Shown: in pieces, positions 43,131-51,640 of the stretch
Numbering within the stretch: the stretch's first letter is position 1
How the letters are laid out: each line of letters starts with the position of its first letter
From: Candidatus Saccharimonadota bacterium
Lineage (GTDB): Bacteria > Patescibacteriota > Saccharimonadia > Saccharimonadales > Saccharimonadaceae
DNA length: 64,000 nucleotides
Assembly: GCA_017619315.1 (NCBI GenBank)
Contig: JAFZSN010000001.1
Coordinates: 1-64,000 of the forward strand
Reading direction: 5' to 3'
Translations under genes and position numbers: made by a program
The notes under the pieces: generated by a model
What the model saw: the letters and a program-made list of their open reading frames with translations, nothing else
Told to the model about the DNA's origin: nothing
Database searches by the model: none

Positions 43131-43673
43131 TTATTCTCTCGGGATTGACAATCTCAGGATGTTATCATTGTCATTGTAGGATACCAAACCCTCTTTTCCA
43201 TTCACAGTTACTGGGCACTTTACAGACAGATGAGACCCTGATGCAGCGGTTCCGCCATCGGCAGTACAATCCCCAATCTTAAATGCTACACGTGTCCCAT
43301 TATCATCAAGTTTGGTTCCGAGCGATATAACAGCTGTATCGTTACTCTGGTCAGAGGGGGTTTCGTTGTTAGTGTTTTCATTGATAACGATTGTTTCTTC
43401 GGTGGGCATATCGAGAAGCGAAATAGTGTTTTCTAATTCCTCGATCTTCGCGTCCTTCTCCTTAACTTCGGATTCTAAACTGGAAATCTTTGAGTCCTTC
43501 TGGTTGGAGCCCATTAATTCATACACACCAAAAGCAATACCTGCAACAGCCAAAACAGAGCAAATGGCCGTAGCGACAATTAAGCCGGTAGGCTTCTTGC
43601 TGCTCGGCACAGTTAGTGGCCGGGGTGCAGCTTGGGCTACGCTATCATTGATTTCCGGTGCATTATTATCCAT
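43131..43673 (-). CDS. Small N-in single-pass membrane protein with coiled coil
   Basis: 180 residues from the ATG after AAAGGA: a Pro-rich cytoplasmic tail, a transmembrane helix (TGLIVATAICSVLAVAGIAF), a short coiled coil (SKISSLESEVKEKDAKIEEL), an Asn/Thr/Glu linker and a small extracellular domain of about 60 residues with two cysteines. No homologue recognised. The layout matches several other surface proteins in the window. Confidence 0.72.
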   Translation of the reverse strand: MDNNAPEINDSVAQAAPRPLTVPSSKKPTGLIVATAICSVLAVAGIAFGVYELMGSNQKDSKISSLESEVKEKDAKIEELENTISLLDMPTEETIVINENTNNETPSDQSNDTAVISLGTKLDDNGTRVAFKIGDCTADGGTAASGSHLSVKCPVTVNGKEGLVSYNDNDNILRLSIPRE

Positions 43674-43747
43674 TTTTTCCTTTCTATTATGTGTTGGCTT
43701 AATTATAACATAAGCAGTATCGGATTCTTCGACCACCGATTCTAAAT

Positions 43748-43925
43748 CTGGACCGGCAGGATTCGTGATTTTGCTAACACAAAATCACTATGCCGGGCGT
43801 CGTCTCGGAGAATCTTGAAGCATATTCAAGATTCTCTCTCGTCTCCTACGGCATCCGAACCTACGGTTCTCATCCCGCCGCACTAACAATAGAAAATACC
43901 CGACCAGAAAGTCGGGTATTTTCTA
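43748..43925 (-). repeat. Structured element after tRNA-Gln ending in a copy of the tRNA 3' end (element E3)
   Basis: Read on the minus strand from the tRNA: a terminator hairpin; hairpin GAACC-GTA-GGTTC; stem ATGCCG/CGGCAT enclosing TAGGAGACGAG, a 13-bp hairpin and CGAGACGACGCC; hairpin GTGATTTTG/CAAAATCAC; then an exact 18-base copy of the tRNA 3' part (43748-43765 equals 43929-43946, offset 181). The order and several sequences are the same as after tRNA-Arg, while stem sequences differ but remain complementary. Confidence 0.78.
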
Positions 43926-43926
43926 T
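43889..43926 (-). terminator. Intrinsic terminator of tRNA-Gln
   Basis: A 16-bp stem, ATAGAAAATACCCGAC with GTCGGGTATTTTCTAT, around a six-base loop, directly behind the tRNA on the minus strand. It forms the first part of the element that follows. Confidence 0.85.
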
Positions 43927-44000
43927 GGCTGGACCGGCAGGATTCGAACCTGCGAATGCTGGGACCAAAACCCAGTGCCTTACCACTTGGCGACGGTCCA
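43926..44000 (-). tRNA. tRNA-Gln (anticodon TTG)
   Basis: Minus strand: acceptor TGGACCG/CGGTCCA, D-arm GCCAAGTGGTAAGGC, anticodon stem-loop CTGGG-TTTTGGT-CCCAG giving TTG, T-arm GCAGG-TTCGAAT-CCTGC, discriminator G and encoded CCA (43928-43926). TATAAT stands about ten bases upstream of the 5' end. It reads CAA and CAG. Confidence 0.96.
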
Positions 44001-44075
44001 ATCTCAGCCATTATACCACAAATTAGCCTATAAATCCAAAGACGAACCAAAAACAACACTACGAATCACAAACAA

Positions 44076-44122
44076 CTGAAAACCCCCGGCCCATTGCATA
44101 AAAGCGGGTCGGGGGCTTCAGA
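44076..44122 (-). terminator. Probable terminator of the 44155 gene
   Basis: CCCCCGACCC and GGGCCGGGGG pair with one mismatch around a long loop on the minus strand and are followed by TTTTC. Confidence 0.6.
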
Positions 44123-44154
44123 AAGGACATATATGAAAAAAAGAAGCTGTCAAA

Positions 44155-44880
44155 TTAGGTTTGAGCCCATTTTTGGGCTAGCCTAGGGTCGGTTATTATT
44201 TCATCGTGGCTGAATGGCACGGAGAGCAATGACTCTCTATAACCAGCCTCTCTGAGTTCATCGACGATCGGTGCAACTCTCGTTACATACGTATGGCCGT
44301 CTCTGTAAACAAAGACGACTCGTCCGTTGCGCTCGCAAAACGTCCCAAGTTTCGACAGCACGGTACAATCTACCGAGAGCTCCTTGCAGGCTGGAAGTAC
44401 AATAGCCTTAAGACCATCATACTCTACTGGAACACCGGCCTGCGGGATCATGAAGCAACGGCTCAGCGTAGCCTTTTTCAGGGCACCAATTCCGTTCCTG
44501 TCACAAAACTCCGTACAGTCGCGCTCATAATCCTGGCAATTCGAGCCAGATGCTCTTAATTTCATCCGGTGCCACTTTTCCCGGTCATTGGCGGGGTAAG
44601 ATCCATCCGCAAACGGCACATCAAACTCTGCGCGTATAAATCCAGCATCGATCAAATCAGCCAACTTCTTACGAGTAAAAGGGGTTACGAACACTCTCCT
44701 ACTATCAACGAAGCAGATTACGGAATTTTGCACGCAATAAGTGCGATTAAAAATTGATCCGAGCTTTGTCGTACTAAGAGTTTTCACCTTAAGCCCTCTA
44801 GCGACAGTAATTTTGCCTGTCACGTCAAGGCTGTTTTTCTTCAGCCTATTTAACCTATTAATAGCATTACCCATACTCAT
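44155..44880 (-). CDS. Orphan protein with two copies of a ~55-residue repeat
   Basis: 241 residues, no membrane segment, eight cysteines. The segments QNSVICFVDSRRVFVTPFTR (with LADLIDAGFIRAEFDVPFAD and EKW) and NGRVVFVYRDGHTYVTRVAP (with VDELREAGYRESLLSVPFSH and QKW) align end to end, so the protein contains an internal duplication. I recognise no family. GGGAGG precedes the ATG, and a long leader lies upstream (44881-45045), the style of the other accessory genes. Confidence 0.65.
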   Translation of the reverse strand: MSMGNAINRLNRLKKNSLDVTGKITVARGLKVKTLSTTKLGSIFNRTYCVQNSVICFVDSRRVFVTPFTRKKLADLIDAGFIRAEFDVPFADGSYPANDREKWHRMKLRASGSNCQDYERDCTEFCDRNGIGALKKATLSRCFMIPQAGVPVEYDGLKAIVLPACKELSVDCTVLSKLGTFCERNGRVVFVYRDGHTYVTRVAPIVDELREAGYRESLLSVPFSHDEIITDPRLAQKWAQT

Positions 44881-45048
44881 GTTTCCTCCCTATCGTTTAA
44901 CGCCCGTCGGCAAATTTTAGCCACGGACAGTTCCGCGGTTTAGTCTAGCCATTTACGAAAACAGCCAGGCTAAACCGCAGAATACGATAAAGAAAAAATC
45001 GTCCTTCCTGTAAAAGTGCCAGTAAACCTACTCAGCTATATTATAACA
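44881..45048 (-). promoter_or_regulatory. Promoter and long structured leader of the 44155 gene
   Basis: On the minus strand GTTATAATA (about 45040-45048) begins a leader of about 150 bases containing a 9-bp stem GCGGTTTAG/CTAAACCGC around a smaller inner hairpin, then GGGAGGAAAC before the ATG. The rest of the gap to ftsK is AT-rich and holds nothing else I can name. Confidence 0.55.
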
Positions 45049-45138
45049 TAAATCCAACAAAACACAAGGGAAAACACCACAAAATAAACCCACTCCATAC
45101 CCCTTGTGTTTATCCTAAAAGTGTGCTATAATATCACC

Positions 45139-47364
45139 ATGGCAAGAAGCAAAAGAAAAACCACAAAAAAGAGCACCGCTAGATCCTCTAGAGCCCCTAA
45201 AGCCACGAGGCGCACCAAGGAAGCGCCAGTTGAGCACGAACTCCCCGGTGGTTTTTGGCGACAGACTGTCGCCGTCCTCATGATCGCGCTTTCTCTCTTT
45301 TTTGTCATTACTTGGTTCGGCCACGGCGGCTCAGCCCTTAACGCTGTCCACGACACTATCACCAAGGGCATCGGCGTAGCAGCCTATTTCATCCCCGCCA
45401 TCTTAGTTTACCTAGCAGTCAAAATTTTCCGTTCTGAGAACAACCGCGTCGCCATCCCAGTCTACATCGCTTCAATTCTCATGATCCTATGGATCGCTGT
45501 CATCGGCGCCATTTGGCAAAACGGCGGCATCGTTGGCGGTTGGCTGAACGGCATCTTTACCCAGGCTCTCGACCAAGCCTTCGTCATTTGTATATATATT
45601 TTACTCATTTTCATCACTCTCGCTTTCATTCTTCAAATCTCCCCCATCACTATGTTTAAGGGAACTAAAAACATGGTTAAGCCTGGCAAGAAATCGGCAA
45701 ATGGCGACGAAGATGACGACAAAAAATCCAAAAAGCTCGGCCAGCTCGAAATTAAAGTCAACTCAGGCGTTGGCACTCAGGAAGCAGCCGCTGCTCCTAC
45801 AAAAGGCGGCCGCCTTCTCCACAAAAACAATATCAACACCCCAGCGAAACCCGAGCCAGTTAAGGAAAAAGAACCCACCGCTCTCGTTGCGGTCAACGAC
45901 CCCGACTGGAAAATGCCTAGTGTTGAATTATTAGAGAAAAAACAATCCCCAGCTGACGCAGGGAACATCCAACAAAATGCCTACATCATCAAGACCACCC
46001 TTGCCGAATTCGGCATCGAGGTCGAAATGGAAGGCGCCAACGTTGGCCCGCGCGTTACTCAGTACACCATGAAGCCGCCCGCCGGCGTCAACCTATCAAA
46101 GATTCTAGCACGCGACAAAGAACTCGCTTTAAATCTCGCCGTCGACAAAATCCGTATCGAGGCTCCAATCCCTGGCACCCGTTCTGTTGGTGTTGAGATT
46201 CCAAATGCTCGCTCGGCCGAGGTTCGCTTGAGAGGTGTCCTCGATTCGTCCGAATGGAAGAAGACTAGCGACCCATTAGCTTTTGCCGTCGGTAAAGACA
46301 TTTCCGGCAAAGCCGTCGTTGCCAACCTCGCCAAAATGCCACACCTCTTGATTGCTGGTACCACTGGTTCCGGTAAGTCCGTCATGACAAATACTTTAAT
46401 CAGCTCACTCCTCTACCGCAACGCCCCGTCCGATATGAAGCTCATCATCGTCGACCCTAAGCAGGTCGAAATGGCCCAATACCAGGATATTCCGCACCTT
46501 CTCACTCCGATCATTACCCAGACCGAAAAAGCCCTCTCTGCCATGAAATGGGCCGTTGGCGAAATGGAACGCCGCTACTCCCTCATGGCCGAAGAAAAAG
46601 TCAAAAACATCGCCGACTACAATGCCAAAATGGCCAAGAACGAAAACCCCGAAAAAGAAGGCAAAATGCCATACATTGTCATCATTATCGACGAGATGGC
46701 TGACCTTATGATGATGGCAGGCAAAGACCTCGAAATGCTCATCGTCCGCATCGCTCAGAAGGGTCGTGCCGCCGGTATCCACCTTGTGCTAGCCACCCAG
46801 CGTCCAGAGGTTAAAGTCATCACCGGTCTCATCAAAGCCAACATCCCAGGCCGCATTGCCTTCGCTGTTGGTTCCCAAATGGACTCTCGCATCATGCTTG
46901 ACCAAGGCGGCGCCGAGAAGCTCCTCGGTAAAGGTGACATGCTTCTTCTTACCACCGAGATGATGGGCAAGCCTCGCCGTATCCAGGGTGCTTGGGCCTC
47001 CGACGACGACATCAGTAAAGTCACAGACTTCCTCCGCAGTCAACGCCCACCCGAATATAATGACGAAGTTATTTCTCAACAAGTTGCCATTAAAGGCATG
47101 GGTGGCGGCTCTGGCGACATGGACGGTCTAGGCCGTAAATTCGATCCAAATGATCCTATAGTCCGAAAAGCCGTTGAAATCTCTCTAAACAAAGGCAAAT
47201 TCAGCACCGCTATGCTCCAAACTTACCTCGGCAAAGGTCACGGTTTTGTCTCTGGTCTCGCCATCTGGTTCGAAGATATCGGCGTCATTGGCCCGCAAAA
47301 CGGCAACAAACCACGCGACGTCCTCATCTCCTCCATGGAAGAATTTGACGCGCTAGCTCAGTGA
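45139..47364 (+). CDS. ftsK: DNA translocase FtsK/SpoIIIE
   Basis: 741 residues: a basic N-terminus, four transmembrane helices (about 45-165), a charged linker, the motor domain with Walker A AGTTGSGKSVMTN and Walker B YIVIIIDEMADLMM, and a winged-helix gamma domain at the C-terminus (NKGKFSTAMLQTYLGKGHGF). It pumps chromosome ends through the division septum. Leaderless: TGCTATAAT, six bases, ATG. Its last five codons (DALAQ) are repeated 85 bases later as DNA, within a hairpin element. Confidence 0.96.
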   Translation: MARSKRKTTKKSTARSSRAPKATRRTKEAPVEHELPGGFWRQTVAVLMIALSLFFVITWFGHGGSALNAVHDTITKGIGVAAYFIPAILVYLAVKIFRSENNRVAIPVYIASILMILWIAVIGAIWQNGGIVGGWLNGIFTQALDQAFVICIYILLIFITLAFILQISPITMFKGTKNMVKPGKKSANGDEDDDKKSKKLGQLEIKVNSGVGTQEAAAAPTKGGRLLHKNNINTPAKPEPVKEKEPTALVAVNDPDWKMPSVELLEKKQSPADAGNIQQNAYIIKTTLAEFGIEVEMEGANVGPRVTQYTMKPPAGVNLSKILARDKELALNLAVDKIRIEAPIPGTRSVGVEIPNARSAEVRLRGVLDSSEWKKTSDPLAFAVGKDISGKAVVANLAKMPHLLIAGTTGSGKSVMTNTLISSLLYRNAPSDMKLIIVDPKQVEMAQYQDIPHLLTPIITQTEKALSAMKWAVGEMERRYSLMAEEKVKNIADYNAKMAKNENPEKEGKMPYIVIIIDEMADLMMMAGKDLEMLIVRIAQKGRAAGIHLVLATQRPEVKVITGLIKANIPGRIAFAVGSQMDSRIMLDQGGAEKLLGKGDMLLLTTEMMGKPRRIQGAWASDDDISKVTDFLRSQRPPEYNDEVISQQVAIKGMGGGSGDMDGLGRKFDPNDPIVRKAVEISLNKGKFSTAMLQTYLGKGHGFVSGLAIWFEDIGVIGPQNGNKPRDVLISSMEEFDALAQ

Positions 47365-47446
47365 GTGAAAACCAAATACTAGTATTTGGTTTTCCGAACG
47401 AGCGCCGCGCAGTCCAGTTGCAAAGCAACTGGATGCGCTAGCTCAG
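47347..47446 (+). repeat. Hairpin element duplicating the 3' end of ftsK (element E4)
   Basis: GACGCGCTAGCTCAG at the ftsK end (47347-47361) recurs with one change at 47432-47446. Between them are a perfect 13-bp palindrome AAAACCAAATACT/AGTATTTGGTTTT, the segment CCGAACGAGCGCC, and a hairpin TCCAGTTG/CAACTGGA. This is the same order (hairpin, CCGA core, hairpin, copied flank) as after tRNA-Arg and tRNA-Gln. Confidence 0.7.
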
Positions 47447-47478
47447 CAAACAATTATCGTATGTTATAATATAAACAT

Positions 47479-48213
47479 ATGCAGAATAGTGACAACGTAT
47501 CGCCACTTAGCAATATCATTAAGAGTAAATGGTTTAAGGTGGTCGTAATTGTAGATATTTTGGCTTTTATTGCTATCATTATTTTGGTCGTCTATAATTC
47601 TCTCAAAAATGCAGTTATATCTATAAATGTTGCCCCATTAGACGCCAAAGTAGCCTTAAACGGTAAAGCCGACTACAAGAACGGCCAGTATTCGCTTCTA
47701 CCCGGCAAATATGAAGTCACCGTTTCGTACGACGGTCTAGATTCAAAAACCATTTCAATAAATCTTGAACCGCACAGCGTCACAACCGTATCACTTTATT
47801 TAACCAAAGACGGCGATTTTGACTATTACGAACAAAAAGATAACTACGCCTCCTATCAAAAGCTTTATTCAATCGTTTCGTCAGAGAATAACCGTTCTTC
47901 CGACAACGATACTTCCGCTGAAAAATTTGTATCAAGCTTTGAAAAAAAGTACTCAATTTTCAAAGACCTGCCAATTATCGACAAAACACCTTCGCCCTAT
48001 GGGCTAAGTCTCGGTTCAAGATACCAATATGATATCCTCACAATCAAAGACGGCCGCGCGTTAGAAGAGTGCACTAAGACCCTCTGCCTCCAAATCACCG
48101 ACACTTTAGGTTCTAAAGAGGACTATGCAGAATCCGTGATTGATAAATTCGGTTACAATCACAATGATTTCCAGATAATCTATCAAAAGGTGGGCTATGA
48201 ATCGGAAGAGTAA
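47479..48213 (+). CDS. Membrane protein with PEGA-like domain
   Basis: 244 residues: short cytoplasmic N-terminus, transmembrane helix (about 16-40), then a PEGA-like beta domain (ISINVAPLDAKVALNGKA, LLPGKYEVTVSYDGLDSKTI) and a C-terminal globular part. PEGA domains occur on surface proteins and transporters. It precedes and overlaps by 17 bases the large multidomain hydrolase gene, so the two are probably made together. TATAAT lies eight bases before the ATG. Confidence 0.78.
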   Translation: MQNSDNVSPLSNIIKSKWFKVVVIVDILAFIAIIILVVYNSLKNAVISINVAPLDAKVALNGKADYKNGQYSLLPGKYEVTVSYDGLDSKTISINLEPHSVTTVSLYLTKDGDFDYYEQKDNYASYQKLYSIVSSENNRSSDNDTSAEKFVSSFEKKYSIFKDLPIIDKTPSPYGLSLGSRYQYDILTIKDGRALEECTKTLCLQITDTLGSKEDYAESVIDKFGYNHNDFQIIYQKVGYESEE

Positions 48214-50770
48214 ACTCGCATTCCTAATCGCACTAGTCTTCATTGTTGATGGAGCTATCCGTATTAGCAACGCGTACGCTAGAGATCCGGATCAAGAGGC
48301 GTTTAACGCACAAAACAATGTCTTATTCTACGATGGAGACGAATGTAACGACGGGGATAGCACAGGTGATAGCGGGGTAGTGGATGTGTGCGACCAAGAG
48401 ATCCTCAAAGAAGCCAAGGAAATGCTGGACAACGAGGACATAAGGAAAAAAGCCAAAGCCAATCTCGAAAGATACAAATATGCTGAAGAAAAAACCGGCC
48501 TCCCTTGGCAAGTGCTTGCCGTCCTTCACTATAATGAAGCAAGCATGGCGTCAGACCAGAGTATTACAAACGGGGAGTCGCTCACCGATCACACAAATGT
48601 GGATGGCGTAAAAATTTCGTCTGATCCCAACGAAGACGCGGTTATTGCTGCTAACCTCTTCATTGAAAATGCTAAAACTTTCTACGATATCGATATTGTT
48701 AAAAACAAGTCAGAAGAGAATTATGGTTGGGCTTTTCTAGCCTATAACCGCGGCGGCTTGTATAAATGCCACGGCAACGTATCATACAAGAAGTCTCCCT
48801 ACGTCATGAATTACTACGATAGTGAACATAAAGACATGAAGTGGATTGCCGGCGTAGATGACACTACTTGTGAGGGAGCAAGTCTCGATAATGGTGTTGG
48901 TGGTCAAGTTAGTAAACGTCCCGGCGCTCTCACGGTCATGGCATATCTCTGTGGTGGAGAGTCTGATGGTGAAAAAGAAGATTCTAAAGAAGATTCTAAA
49001 GACGATTCAAAAAAGGACTCTAATAAGGACTCCGACACTGATACCGAAATCACATTGATAGGCGACTCCATTTCTGTTACCTCCGAGAAGCAGCTCAAAG
49101 AAAAGTTTAAAAATGGCTTTCTTTCCATGGTTGGCTCTCGTCATCCCACAAGCAAAGGCGAATGTGACGGAGATGAGGGCGGCCTCAGTATCCTAGAAAA
49201 ACTAGTAAAGGGCTCCGGCAAAGTTAAAACCGAAAGCTACGACTCTGGCTGTAAAGATTTGAATATCACCAAAGAATCTCTCAGAAACAATATCGTATGG
49301 GAACTTGGTACTAACCCCACTGGAGCTGACGAAAAAACCATCAATAAAGTCATTGACTTAATTGGCGATCGTAATTTATATCTTGTCACCATCTACAATG
49401 GCCTCGATAAGACCAGCGCCGATAATATTAACAAAACATACAAGGATGTAGCTTCGAAGCACGACAATGTCTTTATAATTGATTGGAACAAAGAAGTCGG
49501 TGACGATGAGTCAAAATATATCACCAGAAGTGATGGAATGGCGGTCCATCCCACCGAAGAAGGATCAAAACTCCTCGTGAAACTGATATCAGAAGCTATC
49601 TCTTCCCAGGAAGACTGCGGCCCTCAAGAAGCAAAATACCCAGAATACTCCCAATGCGGTGACGCTCGTTGGAATGACAAGTTGTATCCATATCCGGAGG
49701 GTCTAGATGCAACCTATTGTAGAGCAGGTTGCGGCCCATCATCTATGGCATTAATTGCGACCTATGTTACAGGTAAGGAAATCCTCCCAACCGATATCGG
49801 CAACCTTACTCTTCCGTCAGGCCATTATACGCCTAACGGTCTTCAGCAACTAGATCAGATCGTTGCCGAGAAGTACGATCTAGAACTTGTCCAATTCCTT
49901 CCAAGTTCCAAAGACGAATACATCAAAGAAATGAAAAAATATCTCAAAGATGGATATTCTCTTCATATTCTTGGGAATTGTCTAGGATCATACGTGAGTG
50001 GTGAAAACTGCCCATTCACAGAGCTCGGCCACTATGTGGGTGTTTTTGAGATGACCGGCGAAGATACTGTGATGGTGGGGGACACACATCATACCAACAA
50101 GGAATATAAACTAAGCGACATCGTGAATTCTGGCATCAAAGGCTATGTCTCGGCCTTCAAAGGCGACGCCTCGCACAAGGGATGTAATAAGTCAGATTAT
50201 TGCGACGGTGGCGATGGTGGTAATGTCGGCCCAGTCAAAGAAAGTATGACCGTCGAACAAGCCCAAAAACTTGCCGATAATTACAACAAAAACGTAGGTA
50301 AGTGGCAAGGGAAAGTCGCCAATCAAGGCAACTATGCCCAGGGCTTAGCGGGAAGCACCTGCGGGCCCCAATGCAACTGCGTTCTCTTCTCGGCTTTCTT
50401 TAGCGAAATGTTTACGGATATGCCATTTGGCAACGGCTGGCCAGACGGTGGAGCAGTCGCGGGGAGTATGGTTTCTAACCATGGTTTTAAGGGCGGCACC
50501 ACCCCGAAGCCATATTCTGTCTTTTCAATCGGCGGCCACACCGGCGTCGTTGTTGCAGTAAACCCCGATGGCACCGCCACGACGATTGAGGCGGGCTACT
50601 ACTCCGATGCCGAAATTCTAGCTGGCGCACAGGCGTTTGGTGCTACCGTGTTCGAGAATAAATCAGTAGCTGGCTACACTTTTGCATACCTAAACGACGA
50701 AGGATCAAAGTATAAAATGGACGGCAACAGGCTTAACACCTACTTGCAGTCAGGGAAGATAACTGAATAA
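48197..50770 (+). CDS. Large secreted multidomain cell-wall/surface hydrolase
   Basis: 857 residues with a signal peptide (about 1-30). Domains: a lysozyme/transglycosylase-like region (about 80-260, KTGLPWQVLAVLHYNEASMA, YGWAFLAYNRGG); an Asp/Lys/Ser linker; an SGNH-like esterase (about 285-470, LIGDSISVT near its start and AVHPTEEGSKLL at its end); a C39-like papain-fold region (about 480-670, CGPSSMALIATYV, GHYVGVFEM); and a C-terminal CHAP amidase/endopeptidase (about 690-857, GSTCGPQCNCVLF, GGHTGVVVAV). Such stacking implies attack on glycan, ester and peptide bonds of the own or host wall. Domain calls rest on motifs; the SGNH asparagine block is weak. Confidence 0.82.
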   Translation: MNRKSKLAFLIALVFIVDGAIRISNAYARDPDQEAFNAQNNVLFYDGDECNDGDSTGDSGVVDVCDQEILKEAKEMLDNEDIRKKAKANLERYKYAEEKTGLPWQVLAVLHYNEASMASDQSITNGESLTDHTNVDGVKISSDPNEDAVIAANLFIENAKTFYDIDIVKNKSEENYGWAFLAYNRGGLYKCHGNVSYKKSPYVMNYYDSEHKDMKWIAGVDDTTCEGASLDNGVGGQVSKRPGALTVMAYLCGGESDGEKEDSKEDSKDDSKKDSNKDSDTDTEITLIGDSISVTSEKQLKEKFKNGFLSMVGSRHPTSKGECDGDEGGLSILEKLVKGSGKVKTESYDSGCKDLNITKESLRNNIVWELGTNPTGADEKTINKVIDLIGDRNLYLVTIYNGLDKTSADNINKTYKDVASKHDNVFIIDWNKEVGDDESKYITRSDGMAVHPTEEGSKLLVKLISEAISSQEDCGPQEAKYPEYSQCGDARWNDKLYPYPEGLDATYCRAGCGPSSMALIATYVTGKEILPTDIGNLTLPSGHYTPNGLQQLDQIVAEKYDLELVQFLPSSKDEYIKEMKKYLKDGYSLHILGNCLGSYVSGENCPFTELGHYVGVFEMTGEDTVMVGDTHHTNKEYKLSDIVNSGIKGYVSAFKGDASHKGCNKSDYCDGGDGGNVGPVKESMTVEQAQKLADNYNKNVGKWQGKVANQGNYAQGLAGSTCGPQCNCVLFSAFFSEMFTDMPFGNGWPDGGAVAGSMVSNHGFKGGTTPKPYSVFSIGGHTGVVVAVNPDGTATTIEAGYYSDAEILAGAQAFGATVFENKSVAGYTFAYLNDEGSKYKMDGNRLNTYLQSGKITE

Positions 50771-50771
50771 T

Positions 50772-51524
50772 ATGGAACCCAAGATCAAAATCTCACCACT
50801 TGCAGCCATCTTCGTAGTTATACAGATAATGGTGATCATAGTAGTAGCCTCACTTCTCATCAATCTAAACCAAAGCGAAGAAATTGACGAACAGGATGTA
50901 GCTCGCCAGCCAAAACTCGTAGTTGAGGGGTTGGAAGACGCAGGCTTTAGCTTGCCAGAAAGCAGCCTACAAGAAATCGAGAAAGGATTACTTGGCATCG
51001 CAAAATACAACAACCAAAACATCGATACGCTTGTTGCAACCGGCAAGGTTCGTCCAGAATCTCTTAAAACAATCCGTTTCGAAGACCAGGACCTGTATTT
51101 TGTTAGCGCGGTTATCGATATCCCAGAATTAAAACAAAGCTATCAGGTTTTCCATGATTTTACAAAAACAGATGCAAACCCCTATTATAATGCCTATTTC
51201 GCCACAATAGCCGTATGTAGCTCTGGCATCGTAGAGAACATCTACGAGGACTTCGAATGCCAAGATATGCATGACAAAAAAATCTACGGCGAGGTCGTGA
51301 AAAAATATCTAAACTACCTCAAATTTGAAGGATTTAACGTTGATTTTATTGATGATTCACTTAACACACTTCAGATTTTCATGGCTAATCCAACCGCTGA
51401 CGAGGCGACGCGGAAAATCGCCGTCAAAAGAGTCAAGGAACAGATTGAATCACTAGGTATTCCAGGAGATCATTTCACCTACGACGTAGTAGATATTTCA
51501 AGCCTTAATTTCGAAAAACACTAA
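50772..51524 (+). CDS. Membrane-anchored extracellular protein, unknown function
   Basis: 250 residues: a transmembrane helix (about 10-33) and an extracellular domain with two cysteines (AVCSSGIVENIYEDFEC). Only one base separates it from the stop of the large hydrolase gene, so the PEGA protein, hydrolase and this protein form a three-gene unit. No family recognised; a partner or immunity-type role for the hydrolase is conceivable from context only. Confidence 0.72.
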   Translation: MEPKIKISPLAAIFVVIQIMVIIVVASLLINLNQSEEIDEQDVARQPKLVVEGLEDAGFSLPESSLQEIEKGLLGIAKYNNQNIDTLVATGKVRPESLKTIRFEDQDLYFVSAVIDIPELKQSYQVFHDFTKTDANPYYNAYFATIAVCSSGIVENIYEDFECQDMHDKKIYGEVVKKYLNYLKFEGFNVDFIDDSLNTLQIFMANPTADEATRKIAVKRVKEQIESLGIPGDHFTYDVVDISSLNFEKH

Positions 51525-51550
51525 TGCTTTAATTTCTTCCCAATCTGTGG

Positions 51551-51640
51551 TATAATCATCCCAATATTAGCTCAGCAGGTAGGTCAACCCGCTTTACGAC
51601 AAAGCGAAGAACAGTATCTGCTTTAACCAAAGGAGTATTC
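51551..51640 (+). promoter_or_regulatory. Promoter and folded leader of rpsF-ssb-rpsR
   Basis: TATAAT (51551-51556) begins a leader of about 78 bases with a hairpin CGCTTT-ACGA-CAAAGCG and an outer pairing AGCAG/CTGCT, then AAAGGAG before rpsF. Many bacteria have an S6:S18-binding leader here; whether this fold is that element cannot be decided by eye. Confidence 0.5.

Noticed and set aside
44131..44184. 17-codon frame beginning ATGAAAAAAAGAAGC after AAAGGA
   Set aside because: Too short, overlaps the end of the opposed gene, and has no conservation evidence.
46405..46782. His/Asp-rich frame antisense to ftsK
   Set aside because: A shadow of codon usage in the conserved motor domain; no independent signals.
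51565..51630. tRNA-like sequence before rpsF (TTAGCTCAGCAGGTAGG)
   Set aside because: The D-arm match is good but there is no T-arm, no acceptor pairing and no proper anticodon stem, so it is treated as part of the rpsF leader.
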